DNA of 64,000 nucleotides from Mycobacterium sp. BK086 (GTDB lineage: Bacteria; Actinomycetota; Actinomycetes; Mycobacteriales; Mycobacteriaceae), in the NCBI GenBank assembly GCA_004362315.1, contig SNWL01000005.1, positions 744,001 to 808,000 of the forward strand, in the 5' to 3' direction. The notes beneath the pieces were generated by a model, which searched no databases, was not told the DNA's origin, and saw only the letters and a list, made by a program, of their open reading frames with translations. This document shows positions 1-9,861 of this stretch, one piece after another (positions within the stretch are counted from its first letter, which is position 1; every line of letters begins with the position of its first letter). Position numbers and translations under genes: made by a program.

Positions 1-24
1 GCCGTCACCGAGCTGCTGTCCTAG
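1..24 (+). CDS. Possible C-terminal end of a convergent upstream gene (partial)
   Basis: The first 24 bases read as seven codons followed by TAG in frame 1 on the plus strand. The stop shares the tetramer CTAG with the stop of the minus-strand hydrolase beside it, the same arrangement seen at other convergent gene ends in this window. Only seven residues are visible, so no function can be given. In M. tuberculosis an acylase-like gene converges on the lipZ-like hydrolase, which would fit, but this is memory-based inference. Confidence 0.3.
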   Translation, partial: AVTELLS

Positions 25-914
25 TCGAGCTGCAGCAACTTCTTTGCCCCGGCGGTGAATTCGTCGGGCACCTCGATCTGCGGGTAGTGCCCGATGCCGG
101 GCAGTTCGATCACCTCGGCGGTGGGCCGCAGCTCCCGCAGACCGGCCAGCACGTTCGTGGTGGCGACGGGATCGCCGGTGGCCCACAGGAATCCCAGCGG
201 TTTGTCCCAATCGCGAACGGCCCCATGCCAGCGCGGCGCGAACCGCACCCGCTCGTTGAGGTAGGCGCACAGCAGGTTGATGATGCGGTGGCCGTCGTTG
301 TTGGCCATCAGCGCCCACTGCGCCTGCGCTTCCTCGTCGGACAGCGGGTGTGCGGCGCTGAACAGTTTGGCGAAGCCCCGCAGGAAGCCCTGTTTGTTGG
401 TCAGCCGGGCCAGGATCGGGCCGAACGGACCACGCAGGATCTTCTGGCTCGGCCGCAGGCTGGCCCGCTCGATGATCACGCTGCCGTTGGTGAGCACCGC
501 GCGCTGGATCTCGAACGGCAGAGTGCCCGAGACGTCACGGGCCAGCAGTTCGGTGGCCACCGAGGTGCCCATATCGTGGGCCAGCAGCACCACCGGGCCG
601 GGTGCGACGTCGGCGACCACCTGCTGCACGATGTCGGCCTGTTCCAGCAGGCTGTAGCGATGCGGACGGGGTTTGTCCGACAGCCCGAAACCCAGGAAGT
701 CCAGCGTCACCCAGGCACGGTCGCCCAGCCGGTCGACGACGTCGCGGAAGTCGTACGAGCTGGACGGGAAGCCGTGCAGCAGAAGGACAGCCGGGCCTCG
801 CCCGGATTGGGAGCGGACGAACACGTTGCCCGCACTGGTGGACAGCATCCGTCCACCCTCTTGCCACTGACGGACGCTGGCAGGCAGCACAGGTGCGACG
901 CTATCAGTCGTCAT
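21..914 (-). CDS. Alpha/beta hydrolase with Asp nucleophile (dehalogenase/epoxide-hydrolase-like, LipZ-type)
   Basis: A 297-residue alpha/beta-hydrolase-fold protein. The oxyanion motif HGFP lies at residues 47-50, the nucleophile elbow reads AHDMG with Asp114 where esterases have Ser, and the catalytic His is in GIGHYPQ near the C-terminus. An Asp nucleophile is typical of haloalkane dehalogenases and epoxide hydrolases, so a plain lipase role is unlikely. It has no signal peptide and is probably cytoplasmic. The ATG overlaps by 11 nt the end of a small membrane-protein gene upstream, suggesting coupled translation. Position and strand relative to gcvP resemble M. tuberculosis Rv1834 (lipZ). 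The substrate is unknown. Confidence 0.85.
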   Translation of the reverse strand: MTTDSVAPVLPASVRQWQEGGRMLSTSAGNVFVRSQSGRGPAVLLLHGFPSSSYDFRDVVDRLGDRAWVTLDFLGFGLSDKPRPHRYSLLEQADIVQQVVADVAPGPVVLLAHDMGTSVATELLARDVSGTLPFEIQRAVLTNGSVIIERASLRPSQKILRGPFGPILARLTNKQGFLRGFAKLFSAAHPLSDEEAQAQWALMANNDGHRIINLLCAYLNERVRFAPRWHGAVRDWDKPLGFLWATGDPVATTNVLAGLRELRPTAEVIELPGIGHYPQIEVPDEFTAGAKKLLQLD

Positions 915-1089
915 CGTGTCCGGCGTCGTCCCGCCGGCGTCTGCGCGACTGCACGAACGCGATCACGCCGCCCACGGCCAACCCGGCGATGCCGGCGTAC
1001 ACGATCTGCGTCGGGATGCCCGACCCAGCGGATTCCGCCGCCGTGACGGCCGCTGGGCTCGTCGATAGCCAGAAAGTCGTCAGGGTCAC
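904..1089 (-). CDS. Small single-pass membrane protein with basic/acidic tail
   Basis: A 61-residue protein starting at a GTG preceded by a strong ribosome binding site, GGAAGGAG, four bases upstream. Residues 25-47 form one hydrophobic helix rich in Gly, Ala, Val and Ile, followed by a run of five arginines and an Asp-rich C-terminus. The Arg block right after the helix predicts a cytoplasmic C-terminus. The stop lies inside the start of the downstream alpha/beta hydrolase (11-nt overlap), so the two are probably co-transcribed and coupled. A longer open frame continues upstream but lacks a comparable ribosome site. Function unknown. Confidence 0.6.
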   Translation of the reverse strand: MTLTTFWLSTSPAAVTAAESAGSGIPTQIVYAGIAGLAVGGVIAFVQSRRRRRDDAGHDDD

Positions 1090-1173
1090 CGGGCTCCTTC
1101 CAGATACGGCTGCAAGCACGTCCGAGTCTACGTTTGGCGTAACGCACGACTGTTTGCCTGCGACAATCACGAC

Positions 1174-1485
1174 ATGTCGAAGAAATCTGCAGCAATTCTG
1201 CTGAGTGTGGCCGCATTGTCGGCAATCCCCGCGGCGATCGCCCCGGTGGCCCAGGCCGATATTTGCGGCGATGTCGGTGGCCGGCACGTCAACGTCGGTG
1301 GCTGCACCCCGGGCATCGCCGGCGATGCCGTCGATGCGGCGGTGGCCGGCGACTGGGCGCGCTACGGCTTCCCGCAGGGGTACGCCTACTTGCTGGTGCC
1401 CTCGTTCCCCGGCGAGGCACCCTGTATCTCGCCGACCGGCATCCCGTACTACACCCCGGGCACCGAGCCCTGCTACGCCCCGTAA
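1174..1485 (+). CDS. Small secreted Cys-containing protein
   Basis: A 103-residue protein with a Sec signal peptide: positively charged KK at residues 3-4, a hydrophobic core, and a likely cleavage after AQA near residue 28. The mature part of about 75 residues has four cysteines, two near the start, and is rich in Gly, Pro and Tyr, which fits a small disulphide-stabilised exported protein of the kind common in mycobacteria. It converges on gcvP with only four bases between the stops. No enzymatic motif is visible. Confidence 0.75.
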   Translation: MSKKSAAILLSVAALSAIPAAIAPVAQADICGDVGGRHVNVGGCTPGIAGDAVDAAVAGDWARYGFPQGYAYLLVPSFPGEAPCISPTGIPYYTPGTEPCYAP

Positions 1486-1489
1486 GTAG

Positions 1490-4333
1490 CTAGGCGAACG
1501 CCTCCACCGGCGGGCACGAGCACACCAGGTTCCGGTCGCCGTAGGCACCGTCGATGCGGCGCACCGGCACCCACACCTTGGGGCGGAAGCCCTTGCCCAG
1601 CGGGTAGGCGGCCTGTTCACGGGTGTACGGGTGGGTCCACTCGTCGACCAGCAGGCATTCCGCGGTGTGCGGCGCGTTGTGTAGCGGGTTGTCGTCCGCC
1701 GGCCACTCACCCGAACCGACTTTGTCGATCTCGGCGCGGATCGCGATCATCGCCTCGCAGAACGCGTCCACCTCGGCCAGGCTCTCGCTCTCGGTGGGCT
1801 CCACCATCAGCGTGCCCGCCACCGGGAAGCTCATCGTCGGCGCGTGGAAACCGAAGTCCGCCAACCGCTTTGCCACATCGTCGACGGTGACGCCGGTGGC
1901 CTTGGTGATGCCCCGCAGATCGAGGATGCACTCGTGGGCCACCATGCCGTTCTCGCCGGTGTACAGCACCGGGTAGTACTCGTCGAGGCGCCGCGCGATG
2001 TAGTTGGCGGACGCGATCGCCGTCAGCGTCGCACTGCGCAGCCCGTCGCCGCCCATCATCCGGATGTAGGCCCAGGTGATCGGCAAGATCGACGCCGACC
2101 CGTACGGCGCCGCGGACACCGCATGCCCCTTGGGCAGCTCCTCGGCCAGCGGATGCCCGGGCAGGTAGGCGGCCAGGTGCGAGCGCACCGCGACCGGCCC
2201 GACGCCCGGGCCGCCGCCGCCGTGCGGGATGCAGAACGTCTTGTGCAGGTTCAGGTGGCTGACATCGCCGCCGAACTTGCCCGGCCGGGCCAGCCCCACC
2301 AGGGCGTTGAGGTTCGCGCCGTCGATGTAGACCTGCCCGCCGGCGTCGTGCACGGCAGCGCACACGTCGGCGATGTCGTGTTCGTACACCCCGTGCGTGG
2401 ACGGGTAGGTGATCATGATCGCGGCCAGTCGCTCGGCGTGCTCGGTCACCTTGGCGCGCAGGTCGTCCAGGTCGACGTCGCCGTTCTCCCGGCAGGCCAC
2501 CACGACCACCCGCATCCCGACCATCGCGGCCGACGCGGCATTGGTGCCGTGCGCGCTGGACGGGATCAGGCACACGTCCCGGCCGGTGTCGCCACGGCCC
2601 ACGTGATAGTCGCGGATGGCCAGCAGCCCCGCGTACTCCCCCTGCGATCCGGCGTTGGGCTGCAACGAGATTGCGTCGTATCCGGTCAGCCCGGTCAGCC
2701 AGGTCTCCAGGTCGGCGATCAGCTTGCGCAGCCCCGGAGTGTCACCGGCCGGGGCGAACGGATGCTGGCGGCCGAACTCGGGCCAGGTGATCGACTCCAT
2801 CTCGGCGGCCGCGTTGAGCTTCATGGTGCAGGAACCCAGCGGGATCATGCTGCGGTCCAGCGCGATGTCCTTGTCGGCCAGCGTGCGCAGGTAACGCATC
2901 ATCTCGGTCTCGGTGCGGTACCGATGGAACGCCGGGTGGGTGAGGAATTCGGTTGTCCGCGGCTCGATTTCGGGGCCCGCGTACTCCCCTGCCGGCGACG
3001 CGCCAAACGACTCGAGGACCAGCGCGACATGCGCGGCGGTGGTGGCCTCGTCACAGCTGATCGACACGTGATCGGCGTCCACCCGCCAGATGTTGATCCC
3101 ACGTCCCTTGGCCTCGGCCTGCACCGCGGCGGCCCGGTTCGGGACGTGGGCCAGCACGGTGTCGAAGAAGCTGTCGTGCACCACGTCCACGCCGGCCGCA
3201 CTCAGACCGGCGGCCAGCGAACGGGCGTGACCGTGCACGCGGCGGGCGATCCCGGTCAGGCCGTCGGGGCCGTGGTAGCTGGCGTACATCGCCGCCATCA
3301 CCGCCAGCAGCACCTGTGCGGTACAGATATTGGACGTCGCCTTGTCGCGGCGGATGTGCTGTTCACGCGTTTGCAGCGAAAGCCGGTAGGCCGGTGCGCC
3401 ATCGGCATCGACCGACACCCCGACCAGCCGGCCGGGCAGCTGACGGGCGTGCTTGGAATGCACGGCCAGGAAACCGGCATGCGGTCCGCCGAATCCCATT
3501 GGCACACCGAATCTCTGAGCGCTGCCGAAGGCGACGTCGGCACCGAACTCCCCCGGCGGCGCGATCAGCGTCATCGCCAGCAGGTCGGCGCCCAGCGCCA
3601 CCAATGCGCCGCGCTCGTGTGCGGTCTCGACCAGCTTCGACCAGTCGGTCACCCGGCCGCTGGCACCGGGCAGTTGCGCGATGACGCCGAAGAACTCGCC
3701 GTCGGGCAGGCCGTTGCGCAGGTCCGCGGTGACGATCTCGATGCCCAGCGGTTCGGCGCGGGTCGCCAGGATCGCGGCGGTCTGCGGGAACAGGTCCTCG
3801 TCGACCGCGAGCCGGGTGGCCGGCCCGCGCGTCGCCCGCTGCATCAGGGTCATCGCCTCGGCGGCGGCGGTGGCCTCGTCCAACATGGACGCGTTGGCCA
3901 GATCCAGACCGGTCAGGTCGGCGATCATCGTCTGGAAGTTCAGCAGCGCCTCGAGCCGGCCCTGGCTGATCTCCGGCTGATACGGCGTGTAGGCGGTGTA
4001 CCAGGCCGGGTTCTCCAGGACGTTGCGCAGCAGCACCGGCGGGGTCAGCGTGTCGTAGTAGCCCTGACCGATCATCGACACGGCGATGGTGTTGGTGTCG
4101 GCCAGTGCGCGCAGCTCGGCCAGCGCTTCGTGCTCGCCGACCGCGGCGGGCAGTTGATCAAGTCCGGGCGCCAGGCCGGCAGAACCGACGGCGTCGAGGA
4201 TGCCGGCCGGCAGTGCCTTGGCGGCCAGGTCGTCGAGCGAGGCGACGCCGATGACGTCGAGCATGGCCGACACGGCGTCGGCATCCGGACCGATATGACG
4301 ATCGGCGAACGTGGGCTGGGAGTGGTCGGGCAC
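1490..4333 (-). CDS. gcvP: Glycine dehydrogenase (decarboxylating), P protein of the glycine cleavage system
   Basis: A 947-residue PLP enzyme that decarboxylates glycine and transfers the aminomethyl group to lipoyl-GcvH. The N-terminal catalytic half contains the GQGYYDT segment, and the C-terminal half carries the PLP-lysine motif [18 protein letters not shown] near residue 697. The length is normal for the fused bacterial P protein. I place the start at a GTG preceded by AGGAG nine bases upstream. An open frame runs 36 codons further, but those codons lie inside the second glycine-riboswitch aptamer and do not resemble P-protein sequence. Expression is probably glycine-induced through that riboswitch. 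gcvH lies about 3 kb upstream on the same strand; gcvT is not in the window. Confidence 0.97.
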   Translation of the reverse strand: MPDHSQPTFADRHIGPDADAVSAMLDVIGVASLDDLAAKALPAGILDAVGSAGLAPGLDQLPAAVGEHEALAELRALADTNTIAVSMIGQGYYDTLTPPVLLRNVLENPAWYTAYTPYQPEISQGRLEALLNFQTMIADLTGLDLANASMLDEATAAAEAMTLMQRATRGPATRLAVDEDLFPQTAAILATRAEPLGIEIVTADLRNGLPDGEFFGVIAQLPGASGRVTDWSKLVETAHERGALVALGADLLAMTLIAPPGEFGADVAFGSAQRFGVPMGFGGPHAGFLAVHSKHARQLPGRLVGVSVDADGAPAYRLSLQTREQHIRRDKATSNICTAQVLLAVMAAMYASYHGPDGLTGIARRVHGHARSLAAGLSAAGVDVVHDSFFDTVLAHVPNRAAAVQAEAKGRGINIWRVDADHVSISCDEATTAAHVALVLESFGASPAGEYAGPEIEPRTTEFLTHPAFHRYRTETEMMRYLRTLADKDIALDRSMIPLGSCTMKLNAAAEMESITWPEFGRQHPFAPAGDTPGLRKLIADLETWLTGLTGYDAISLQPNAGSQGEYAGLLAIRDYHVGRGDTGRDVCLIPSSAHGTNAASAAMVGMRVVVVACRENGDVDLDDLRAKVTEHAERLAAIMITYPSTHGVYEHDIADVCAAVHDAGGQVYIDGANLNALVGLARPGKFGGDVSHLNLHKTFCIPHGGGGPGVGPVAVRSHLAAYLPGHPLAEELPKGHAVSAAPYGSASILPITWAYIRMMGGDGLRSATLTAIASANYIARRLDEYYPVLYTGENGMVAHECILDLRGITKATGVTVDDVAKRLADFGFHAPTMSFPVAGTLMVEPTESESLAEVDAFCEAMIAIRAEIDKVGSGEWPADDNPLHNAPHTAECLLVDEWTHPYTREQAAYPLGKGFRPKVWVPVRRIDGAYGDRNLVCSCPPVEAFA

Positions 4334-4373
4334 TGGAGCGGTCTCCTGACTCGGGCGGACGCAGCCGTCAGCG

Positions 4374-4585
4374 GCGTCCTCTCCCTCTGTCGTCGACCCG
4401 GACCGGGCGCCTGAGAGATTCGGCGTTACGCCTTTCCCCATGGGCGGGCGACCGTGCGGTCACCGCTTTCCAGAGGCATCGTGGCCATGCGCGGTCCTGG
4501 GGCCTGAGAGGTTGACGGAGAGGTGTTGCTCCTTCGGCGTCCGTGACTGGCTGCCACGAAGCTCTCCCGCGCGAGGGCGATACGC
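4374..4585 (-). promoter_or_regulatory. Tandem glycine riboswitch in the gcvP leader
   Basis: The minus-strand leader of gcvP carries two glycine-aptamer signatures in a row. The first contains GGGAGAG, then GCCGAAGGAGCAA, CTCTCAGGC and CTCTGGAAAGCGG. The second contains GCCGAATCTCTCAGGCGCC and ends in GACAGAGGGAGAGGACG. Paired aptamers with conserved CTCTCAGGC and GACAGAGG elements are the hallmark of the class. The second aptamer ends about 40 nt before the gcvP GTG, leaving room for an expression platform. It begins right after the resR-like stop. Known family members usually switch glycine-cleavage genes on when glycine is high. Confidence 0.92.
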
Positions 4586-4593
4586 CGCCGAGT

Positions 4594-5229
4594 CTAGCCG
4601 ATCTTGCGGTCGCGGCTCTTCCGCCGGGAGGCCAGCTCGTCCTCGGGCGAGGCGATCGATTCGCCGCCGTCGGCACGCTCGCCCGGGAAGTCGGCGATCG
4701 CGCCGGAGAGTTCCCGCATCGCACCGCTGACCGCGATGCCGAACACGCCCTGTCCGCCCTGCAGCAGGTCGACGACCTCTTCGGCCGACGTGCACTCGTA
4801 GACCGTTGTGCCATCGGAGAACAGCGTGATGTTGGCCAGGTCCTGCACGCCGCGCTGGCGCAGATGGTCGACGGCGACGCGGATGTTGTGCAATGAAATG
4901 CCGGTGTCGAGCAGGCGCTTGACGATCTTGAGGACCAGGATGTCCTTGAACGAGTACAACCGCTGGCTGCCGGAACCGGCCGCGCCGCGGATGGACGGCA
5001 CCACCAGCGAGGTGCGGGCCCAGTAGTCCAACTGCCGGTAGGTGATGCCGGCGATCTGGCAGGCGCTCGGGCCGCGGTAGCCGACGAGTTCGTCGGGCAC
5101 CGAGTCGTCGGGGAACAGGCCCGGCTGCACCGGCTCGCCGACCGGCATACCGGCTGCCGAATCGGCTTCGAAGCGCCCTTCGGAAGTGCCAGCAAGGTCC
5201 AGTTGTCCCTGACGTGGCTGCTCGCCCAC
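4594..5229 (-). CDS. resR: MerR-family regulator, Rv1830/ResR-like
   Basis: A 211-residue protein with a MerR winged-helix DNA-binding domain at residues 45-120 ([20 protein letters not shown], then [15 protein letters not shown]), followed by a helix and a C-terminal acidic tail with a KSRDRK end. The position after the nuclease-family gene and before gcvP matches M. tuberculosis Rv1830, reported as a regulator linked to cell growth/division and antibiotic resilience (ResR, also called McdR). The GTG start has GAGAGGAAG upstream. It has its own 211-nt upstream gap, so a separate promoter is likely. The symbol rests on synteny and similarity to remembered sequence. Confidence 0.88.
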   Translation of the reverse strand: MGEQPRQGQLDLAGTSEGRFEADSAAGMPVGEPVQPGLFPDDSVPDELVGYRGPSACQIAGITYRQLDYWARTSLVVPSIRGAAGSGSQRLYSFKDILVLKIVKRLLDTGISLHNIRVAVDHLRQRGVQDLANITLFSDGTTVYECTSAEEVVDLLQGGQGVFGIAVSGAMRELSGAIADFPGERADGGESIASPEDELASRRKSRDRKIG

Positions 5230-5440
5230 GATGCTTCCTCTCGCCGTTCGAACTATGGCCCGCTGATCGCTCTACCTACCGCGTTTGCCCATGTCGAGTC
5301 CATCGAGCATACGCTTTTCGACGGGCAGTCGTGCTCGTCGTCGTGATGAAAGTATGGCTGCCCGTGCCCGTGCTCCCCGTCATCCGTCGCGCGTGTCGAG
5401 CCGCTGCAGGCCAAGTGATACGCGTCCGTGATCTTGGCGT

Positions 5441-5935
5441 TCAGGTGGCCTTGAAATCGTCCGGGGACACGCTGTCGAGGAACTCCTTGAATTTCTCGAC
5501 CTCGTCCTCGCGGACGGCGCCGGAGGGCTCTTCGTCGCTCTCGTCGGGAATCAGCAGGCCGGCCTCGGCCAGCACCGCTTCTTCCACGTAGATCGGCACA
5601 CCCATCCGCAGCGCGATCGCCACCGAGTCCGACGGGCGCGCCGACACCTTGATATCGCGGTCGAAGATCAGGTCGGCGTAGAACGTGCCTTCCCGCAGAT
5701 CCACGATGCGCACCTCTTTGAGCGAATGCCCAAGTGCGCCAATGAGATCTCGGATCAGGTCATGGGTCAGCGGGCGGGTCGACTCCACACCCTGCTGCTC
5801 GAGGGCGATGGCGTTGGCCTCCGGCTGGCCGATCCAGATAGGCAGGTAGCGGTCGCCGTTGGATTCCCGCAGCAGCAGAACCGGCTGGTTCTGGGGCTGC
5901 TCGACTCGAATGCCAACCACACGAACCTCACCCAT
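5441..5935 (-). CDS. Bifunctional nuclease family (DUF151) protein
   Basis: A 164-residue protein of the BFN/DUF151 family. The conserved core is visible: LPIWIGQPEANAIALEQQG, then DLIRDLIGALG, then FYADLIFDRD and the SDSVAIALRMGVPIYVEE block. Relatives have been reported with DNase/RNase activity, but the biological role in mycobacteria is not settled. It lies between two MerR genes, in the order of Rv1828-Rv1829-Rv1830. The stretch 5230-5440 between it and resR carries no gene that I can support and presumably holds the resR promoter. Confidence 0.9.
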   Translation of the reverse strand: MGEVRVVGIRVEQPQNQPVLLLRESNGDRYLPIWIGQPEANAIALEQQGVESTRPLTHDLIRDLIGALGHSLKEVRIVDLREGTFYADLIFDRDIKVSARPSDSVAIALRMGVPIYVEEAVLAEAGLLIPDESDEEPSGAVREDEVEKFKEFLDSVSPDDFKAT

Positions 5936-5984
5936 CTGTGTCTGACCTCCGCGCCGGTTGTGCTGCCCCGATTGAGTCTAGTCC

Positions 5985-6716
5985 TCAGCGGTCGAGAACG
6001 TCGCGTACAGCGGACTTGATCAGCGACGTGTGCAACGTGATTGCCAGGGCCGCCACCTCGCGCGCCAAGTCGTCGGCGCGGTCGCGAGCGCCGGTCTTCG
6101 ACGCCTTGCCCACCGGGCCCGCGATCTGGGCGATCAGGTCGGATTGCCGATCGGCCGCCGAGCGGAACGCCCGCAGATGCCGCGGTTCGACGCCGTACTC
6201 CCCCAGCGCCCGCGCGCACTGCGCGATGACCACCGAATGCTCGTCGAACAACCCGCCGGGGCCGGTGGTGATCACGCCGGCCTTACACAGGGCGACCACC
6301 AATTCCTCACCGACGCCGGAGCGCTCGAGCAGATCCTCGCGGCTCAGCCGCACCTGCGTGGGTGCGGCATCCTCGTCGTCGTCCGCACCCGCGCCCGACA
6401 CCGTCACCAAACGCGGTACGGCGTAAGGCGATCCGCTGCACGGCAGCTCGCCGTCGGGTTGAGCGTCGAGCTGAGCCTTGATGACTTTGAGCGGCAGGTA
6501 CTGATCGCGCTGCGCGGTCAGGATGAATCGCAACCTGGCGCAGTCGTACGCGGTGAACCGCCGGTACCCCGATGCACTGCGCTCCGGCGTGACGAGACCC
6601 TCGGCTTCCAAGAATCGAATCTTGGAGATCGTCACGTCCGGGAAGTCCGGTCGCAGCAGGTCCAGGACCGCTCCGATAGACATCCCGGCAAGCGCGGGAC
6701 TATCGGGTGCGGTCAC
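5985..6716 (-). CDS. MerR-family regulator, Rv1828-like
   Basis: A 243-residue protein with an N-terminal MerR domain: [20 protein letters not shown], then [24 protein letters not shown] at residues 35-58. An effector-like C-terminal region follows, with helices at 120-240. It starts at GTG and shares one base with the garA stop (TAGTG), so it is translationally coupled to garA. Synteny matches Rv1828, whose structure is known as a dimeric MerR protein. Target genes are not evident here. Confidence 0.88.
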   Translation of the reverse strand: MTAPDSPALAGMSIGAVLDLLRPDFPDVTISKIRFLEAEGLVTPERSASGYRRFTAYDCARLRFILTAQRDQYLPLKVIKAQLDAQPDGELPCSGSPYAVPRLVTVSGAGADDDEDAAPTQVRLSREDLLERSGVGEELVVALCKAGVITTGPGGLFDEHSVVIAQCARALGEYGVEPRHLRAFRSAADRQSDLIAQIAGPVGKASKTGARDRADDLAREVAALAITLHTSLIKSAVRDVLDR

Positions 6717-7189
6717 TAGCTTCCCGGACCACCTTCGTCGTCGGATTGCTTGGGTCCGGTCAGGAAGACCAGCCGGAACTTGCCGATCTGGACCTCGTCG
6801 CCGTTGGCCAGCGTGGCCGAGTCGACCGGTTCGCGGTTGACGTAGGTGCCGTTGAGGCTGCCGACGTCGACGACCTGGAATTCGTTGCCGTCCAACCGGA
6901 ACTCGGCGTGACGACGGCTGACGGTCACGTCATCGAGGAAGATGTCGGAGTCCGGATGGCGGCCTGCCGAGGTGGTCGGCTGATCGAGCAGGAACCGCGA
7001 GCCCGCATTCGGCCCGCGCTTGACGACCAGCAGTGCCGAGCCGACCGGGAGACCTTCCACCCCGGACACCGCGCTCTCGCCGCTGGCGGTCGCCGGGGCA
7101 TCCAGCTCGTTGAGGAAGTCGGCGCGGAAGACGGAGGTCGTCTCCACAGTGACCTCTTCAGACGTCTCGTTCTGGTCCTTGTCCGTCAC
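6716..7189 (-). CDS. garA: GarA, FHA-domain metabolic regulator
   Basis: A 157-residue FHA protein. Residues 15-22 read VETTSVFR, the conserved N-terminal threonine pair (Thr17/Thr18 here) phosphorylated by PknB or PknG in known GarA proteins. The FHA domain covers roughly residues 60-150, with [10 protein letters not shown], the phospho-peptide-binding SRRHAEF, and GSLNGTYVN. In mycobacteria, unphosphorylated GarA inhibits 2-oxoglutarate dehydrogenase and glutamate dehydrogenase and activates glutamate synthase. The GTG start has GAGGAG upstream. It follows gcvH after a 173-nt gap. Confidence 0.96.
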   Translation of the reverse strand: MTDKDQNETSEEVTVETTSVFRADFLNELDAPATASGESAVSGVEGLPVGSALLVVKRGPNAGSRFLLDQPTTSAGRHPDSDIFLDDVTVSRRHAEFRLDGNEFQVVDVGSLNGTYVNREPVDSATLANGDEVQIGKFRLVFLTGPKQSDDEGGPGS

Positions 7190-7362
7190 CCGCTGCTCCT
7201 CACTGGCTGCCGTGGCGATACTTGGCGGAGTGCCCGCTCAAGGCGCCCGTCCGCCTCCACCATCACTTACGTCGACCGTACCGCGCAGTGGTCGCCGTTG
7301 TGCCCACCACCGCCGGATCGGTGGTTGGCAGGCACCCTAACAAGGTCATTCGGTCGCTGTCG

Positions 7363-7758
7363 TTATTCGGTCACTGTGCCCCGATAGGCGTCCGCATCAA
7401 GCAACGCCGCCAACCCCTGGTCGAGCGTATCGCCGTCGACCTGCAAGTCCAACAACCACCCCTGGCCGTAGGGATCGGAGTTCACCAGGCCGGGGTTTGC
7501 CTCCAGATCGCCATTGACCGCAATCACTTTGGCGCTGACGGGGGCGTAGAGGTCCGAGACGGACTTGGTCGACTCGACCTCGCCGAACGATTCGCCGGCC
7601 GTGACATCGCTGCCGACGTCGGGCAACTGCACGTACACCACATCGCCCAGCGAGGACTGCGCGAAGTCGGTGATACCGACGCGCACGGTGTCGCCACCGG
7701 TGCGCTGCACCCACTCGTGTTCGGCGGTGTAGTGCAGGTCGGCTGGGATTTCGCTCAC
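7363..7758 (-). CDS. gcvH: Glycine cleavage system H protein
   Basis: A 131-residue lipoyl carrier protein. The lipoylation site is Lys65 in [16 protein letters not shown], followed by the typical [10 protein letters not shown] segment. It shuttles the aminomethyl group between GcvP and GcvT. The start chosen is GTG with GAGGAG four bases upstream, giving an N-terminus [15 protein letters not shown] that matches family members. A frame opening nine codons earlier has no ribosome site. It lies just downstream of the DUF881 genes and upstream of garA. Confidence 0.96.
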   Translation of the reverse strand: MSEIPADLHYTAEHEWVQRTGGDTVRVGITDFAQSSLGDVVYVQLPDVGSDVTAGESFGEVESTKSVSDLYAPVSAKVIAVNGDLEANPGLVNSDPYGQGWLLDLQVDGDTLDQGLAALLDADAYRGTVTE

Positions 7759-7781
7759 AGTGCTCCTCGGTGTCGGGCTGC

Positions 7782-8537
7782 TCATTTGACGGGCTGAGCG
7801 TATTGGCGGGCTTTCGGTTGCCGCAAGGTGGTGATCTCCACGTGGTCGGACTGCGAGACGGTCATTTGCCCGCCCACCCGTTCGACGCTGTCGACGGCGC
7901 CGCCCGGGATGTTCATCGCCGCCGCCAGGGTGGGTGGATCGCCAATGGCCAGAACAGAATACGGCGGGCTCAAAGTTTGCGTGTCGATCTCCAGCGCGCC
8001 GGCGCTGCCGACCACCCAGCTGTCCACCCCGATCCGCACGGCCCGCTGCCCGGAACGGATCTCCATCGCCTCGGCCCCCGCGGCGCGCAATTCGTTGATG
8101 ACGTCGAGCATCGTTTCGGGCGCGACGCCCGGTCCCGGATCGTCGATCGTGATGCTCACGCCGGGTCCGGTGGCGCCGACGGTGCCGATCAGGATCGACA
8201 GCGCGGCCAGCCTGGCCTGGGCGTTCTGGATTGCGGCCTGGTCGCTGCTGCCCGCGGTCTGCATCGCCGCGAGGTTGCGCTGCAACTCGGCCACCTCGGT
8301 GTTGAGCGCGGCCTCACGTTGCTGCAGGGAGCCGAGCAGGACCAGCAGATCGGCCGGGCGCGCGGTGTCCAGCGCGTCACCGGATTCGGTTTGCCGCACC
8401 TGGGTGGCGATGCCGATACCGAGCACCACACACAGCAGCACGCCCAGCACGCCGAACATCTGCTGGGTGCGACTGCGGGGCCGCTTGACCGGCGGCGCGG
8501 TGCCGGGCAGTTCGTGGCGGCCGTGTTCGTCGGTCAT
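7782..8537 (-). CDS. DUF881 membrane-anchored protein (Rv1825-like)
   Basis: A 251-residue protein with a short cytoplasmic N-terminus, a TM helix around residues 26-47 ([21 protein letters not shown]), a coiled-coil segment at 60-110 ([20 protein letters not shown]), and a C-terminal DUF881 domain with [10 protein letters not shown] and [27 protein letters not shown]. It is the third member of a DUF881-small basic-DUF881 set. Relatives in Gram-positive bacteria sit near division genes, but the function is not defined. The ATG lies two bases after the small basic protein's stop region. Confidence 0.85.
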   Translation of the reverse strand: MTDEHGRHELPGTAPPVKRPRSRTQQMFGVLGVLLCVVLGIGIATQVRQTESGDALDTARPADLLVLLGSLQQREAALNTEVAELQRNLAAMQTAGSSDQAAIQNAQARLAALSILIGTVGATGPGVSITIDDPGPGVAPETMLDVINELRAAGAEAMEIRSGQRAVRIGVDSWVVGSAGALEIDTQTLSPPYSVLAIGDPPTLAAAMNIPGGAVDSVERVGGQMTVSQSDHVEITTLRQPKARQYAQPVK

Positions 8538-8538
8538 C

Positions 8539-8871
8539 TCAGGCCCCGAACAGCTTGCGGCGCAACGCCGCGGCGTTGCCGAAGATGCGGATCCCGAGCA
8601 CGACGATGATCGCCGTCGAGAGCTGGGTGCCCACGCCCAGCTGATCGCCGACGTAGACGATCAGCGCGGCGACGAGCACGTTGAACACGAACGACACCAC
8701 GAACACCTTGGGGTCGAAGATCTTCTCCAGGTAGGCCCGTAGCCCGCCGAACACCGCGTCCAGCGCGGCGACGACGGCGATCGGCAGGTACGGCTGGATG
8801 ACCTCGGGGACGCTGGGGTGCAGCACCAGGCCCAGCACGATGCCGACGATCAGTGCGGCGATTCCGATCAT
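8539..8871 (-). CDS. Small basic protein (Sbp family, Rv1824-like), membrane
   Basis: A 110-residue integral membrane protein with three hydrophobic segments: residues 1-18, 28-45 and 60-100 (VSFVFNVLVAALIVYVGDQL, then STAIIVVLGIRIFGNAAALRRKLF). The start at ATG is set by AGGGAGAGG directly upstream; an open frame 23 codons longer is rich in Arg/Gly and lacks the hydrophobic start seen in the family. Sbp-family genes are found between two DUF881 genes in many Actinobacteria and Firmicutes. The role is unknown, possibly in envelope or division. Confidence 0.85.
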   Translation of the reverse strand: MIGIAALIVGIVLGLVLHPSVPEVIQPYLPIAVVAALDAVFGGLRAYLEKIFDPKVFVVSFVFNVLVAALIVYVGDQLGVGTQLSTAIIVVLGIRIFGNAAALRRKLFGA

Positions 8872-8946
8872 GCCTCTCCCTTGACCCGGGTCGCTTCGCT
8901 CTCCCCCTGGCCTTCGGCGGGGGGTACCCCCAGCCCACACATAACC

Positions 8947-9861
8947 CTAAGGCCCGATTTGCTTGGCAAATTTAATCTCTCGTACCGCACTCGCGGGCAA
9001 CGACAGGCCGTCACCGTTGGCCACGCTGACCCCGACGCCGTAGGACGCCTCCAGCAGCCGCAGCCGCTGCAGGCCGCCGCTGTGGTCGAAGGTATCGCGC
9101 ATGCTGTTCGGCGGTCCCACCGCGAGAATGGTGTACGGGCTGCTGATCGGATGATTGTCGACCAGGATCGCGCCGCCCGCTTGGCGGATCGTCACGTTGG
9201 GCCCCATCCGCACGCCGCCGACCGAGATCGCTTCGGCCCCACTGGCCCACAGCGAGTTCACCACGAGCTGCAGATCGCGATCGAGGATCACCTGCCGGCT
9301 GCCGGGCACCCGCTGGTTCGAGACGTCGGACAGGCCCCGGCTCATCCCGGGATCGGTGACCGTGACGGTCAGCCCGGGCCCGATGACGGCGGTGGTGGCC
9401 GCGGCCAGGCTGGCCGCGTCCAGCCGGCTGAGCAGGTCGCGCCCGGTGGCGTCGTCGCGCAGCTGTCGGCGCTGGATGTCGTCGGCCTGGGTGGCCAGCT
9501 CATCGCGGCGGTGGGTGAGCCGGTCGGTGGTGGCATCGGCCGATCGCACGCTGGCGGCCAGCACCTGCTGGGCTTCGTTGACGCCCGGGGCGGTGGAGCG
9601 GGCCTGGGCCACGGCGGCGGCGAACACCGCGGCGATCAGCAGCGCGGCCAGCGCCTGCCAGGCATGGGTGGCCAGCGGTTTGCGGGATCGCCCGGTGCGT
9701 TCGCGCTCGGCGGCGGCCGCGGCGTAGCCGGGGTCGAGGTGCTCGGTCAGCAGCGAGCGCAGCAGGCCCGGCAGCGGGATCAGGGTGGGTCGCCTCTCGT
9801 GGCGCTCGCTGCGGCCGGCCTGCGGGTCGTAGCCGCCCAGCGCGCTGTCAGCGGCTGGCAT
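8947..9861 (-). CDS. DUF881 membrane-anchored protein (Rv1823-like)
   Basis: A 304-residue protein with a TM helix near residues 62-85 ([20 protein letters not shown]), an extracytoplasmic coiled coil at about 95-150, and a DUF881 domain ending in [20 protein letters not shown]. It shares architecture with the second DUF881 protein in the cluster, so the two may form a hetero-oligomer around the small basic protein (inference). The ATG overlaps the end of the phosphatidyltransferase gene by 14 nt. Residues 1-30 are Arg-rich and cytoplasmic. Confidence 0.83.
   Translation of the reverse strand: MPAADSALGGYDPQAGRSERHERRPTLIPLPGLLRSLLTEHLDPGYAAAAAERERTGRSRKPLATHAWQALAALLIAAVFAAAVAQARSTAPGVNEAQQVLAASVRSADATTDRLTHRRDELATQADDIQRRQLRDDATGRDLLSRLDAASLAAATTAVIGPGLTVTVTDPGMSRGLSDVSNQRVPGSRQVILDRDLQLVVNSLWASGAEAISVGGVRMGPNVTIRQAGGAILVDNHPISSPYTILAVGPPNSMRDTFDHSGGLQRLRLLEASYGVGVSVANGDGLSLPASAVREIKFAKQIGP

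Noticed and set aside
1844..4414. An 856-codon open frame on the plus strand opposite gcvP
   Set aside because: It is an antisense shadow of gcvP in GC-rich DNA. The translation is low-complexity (Gly, Arg, His, Gln) with no domain, whereas gcvP has full motifs.
4334..4441. N-terminal extension of gcvP by 36 codons
   Set aside because: These codons lie inside the second glycine-riboswitch aptamer, have no ribosome site, and do not match P-protein N-termini.
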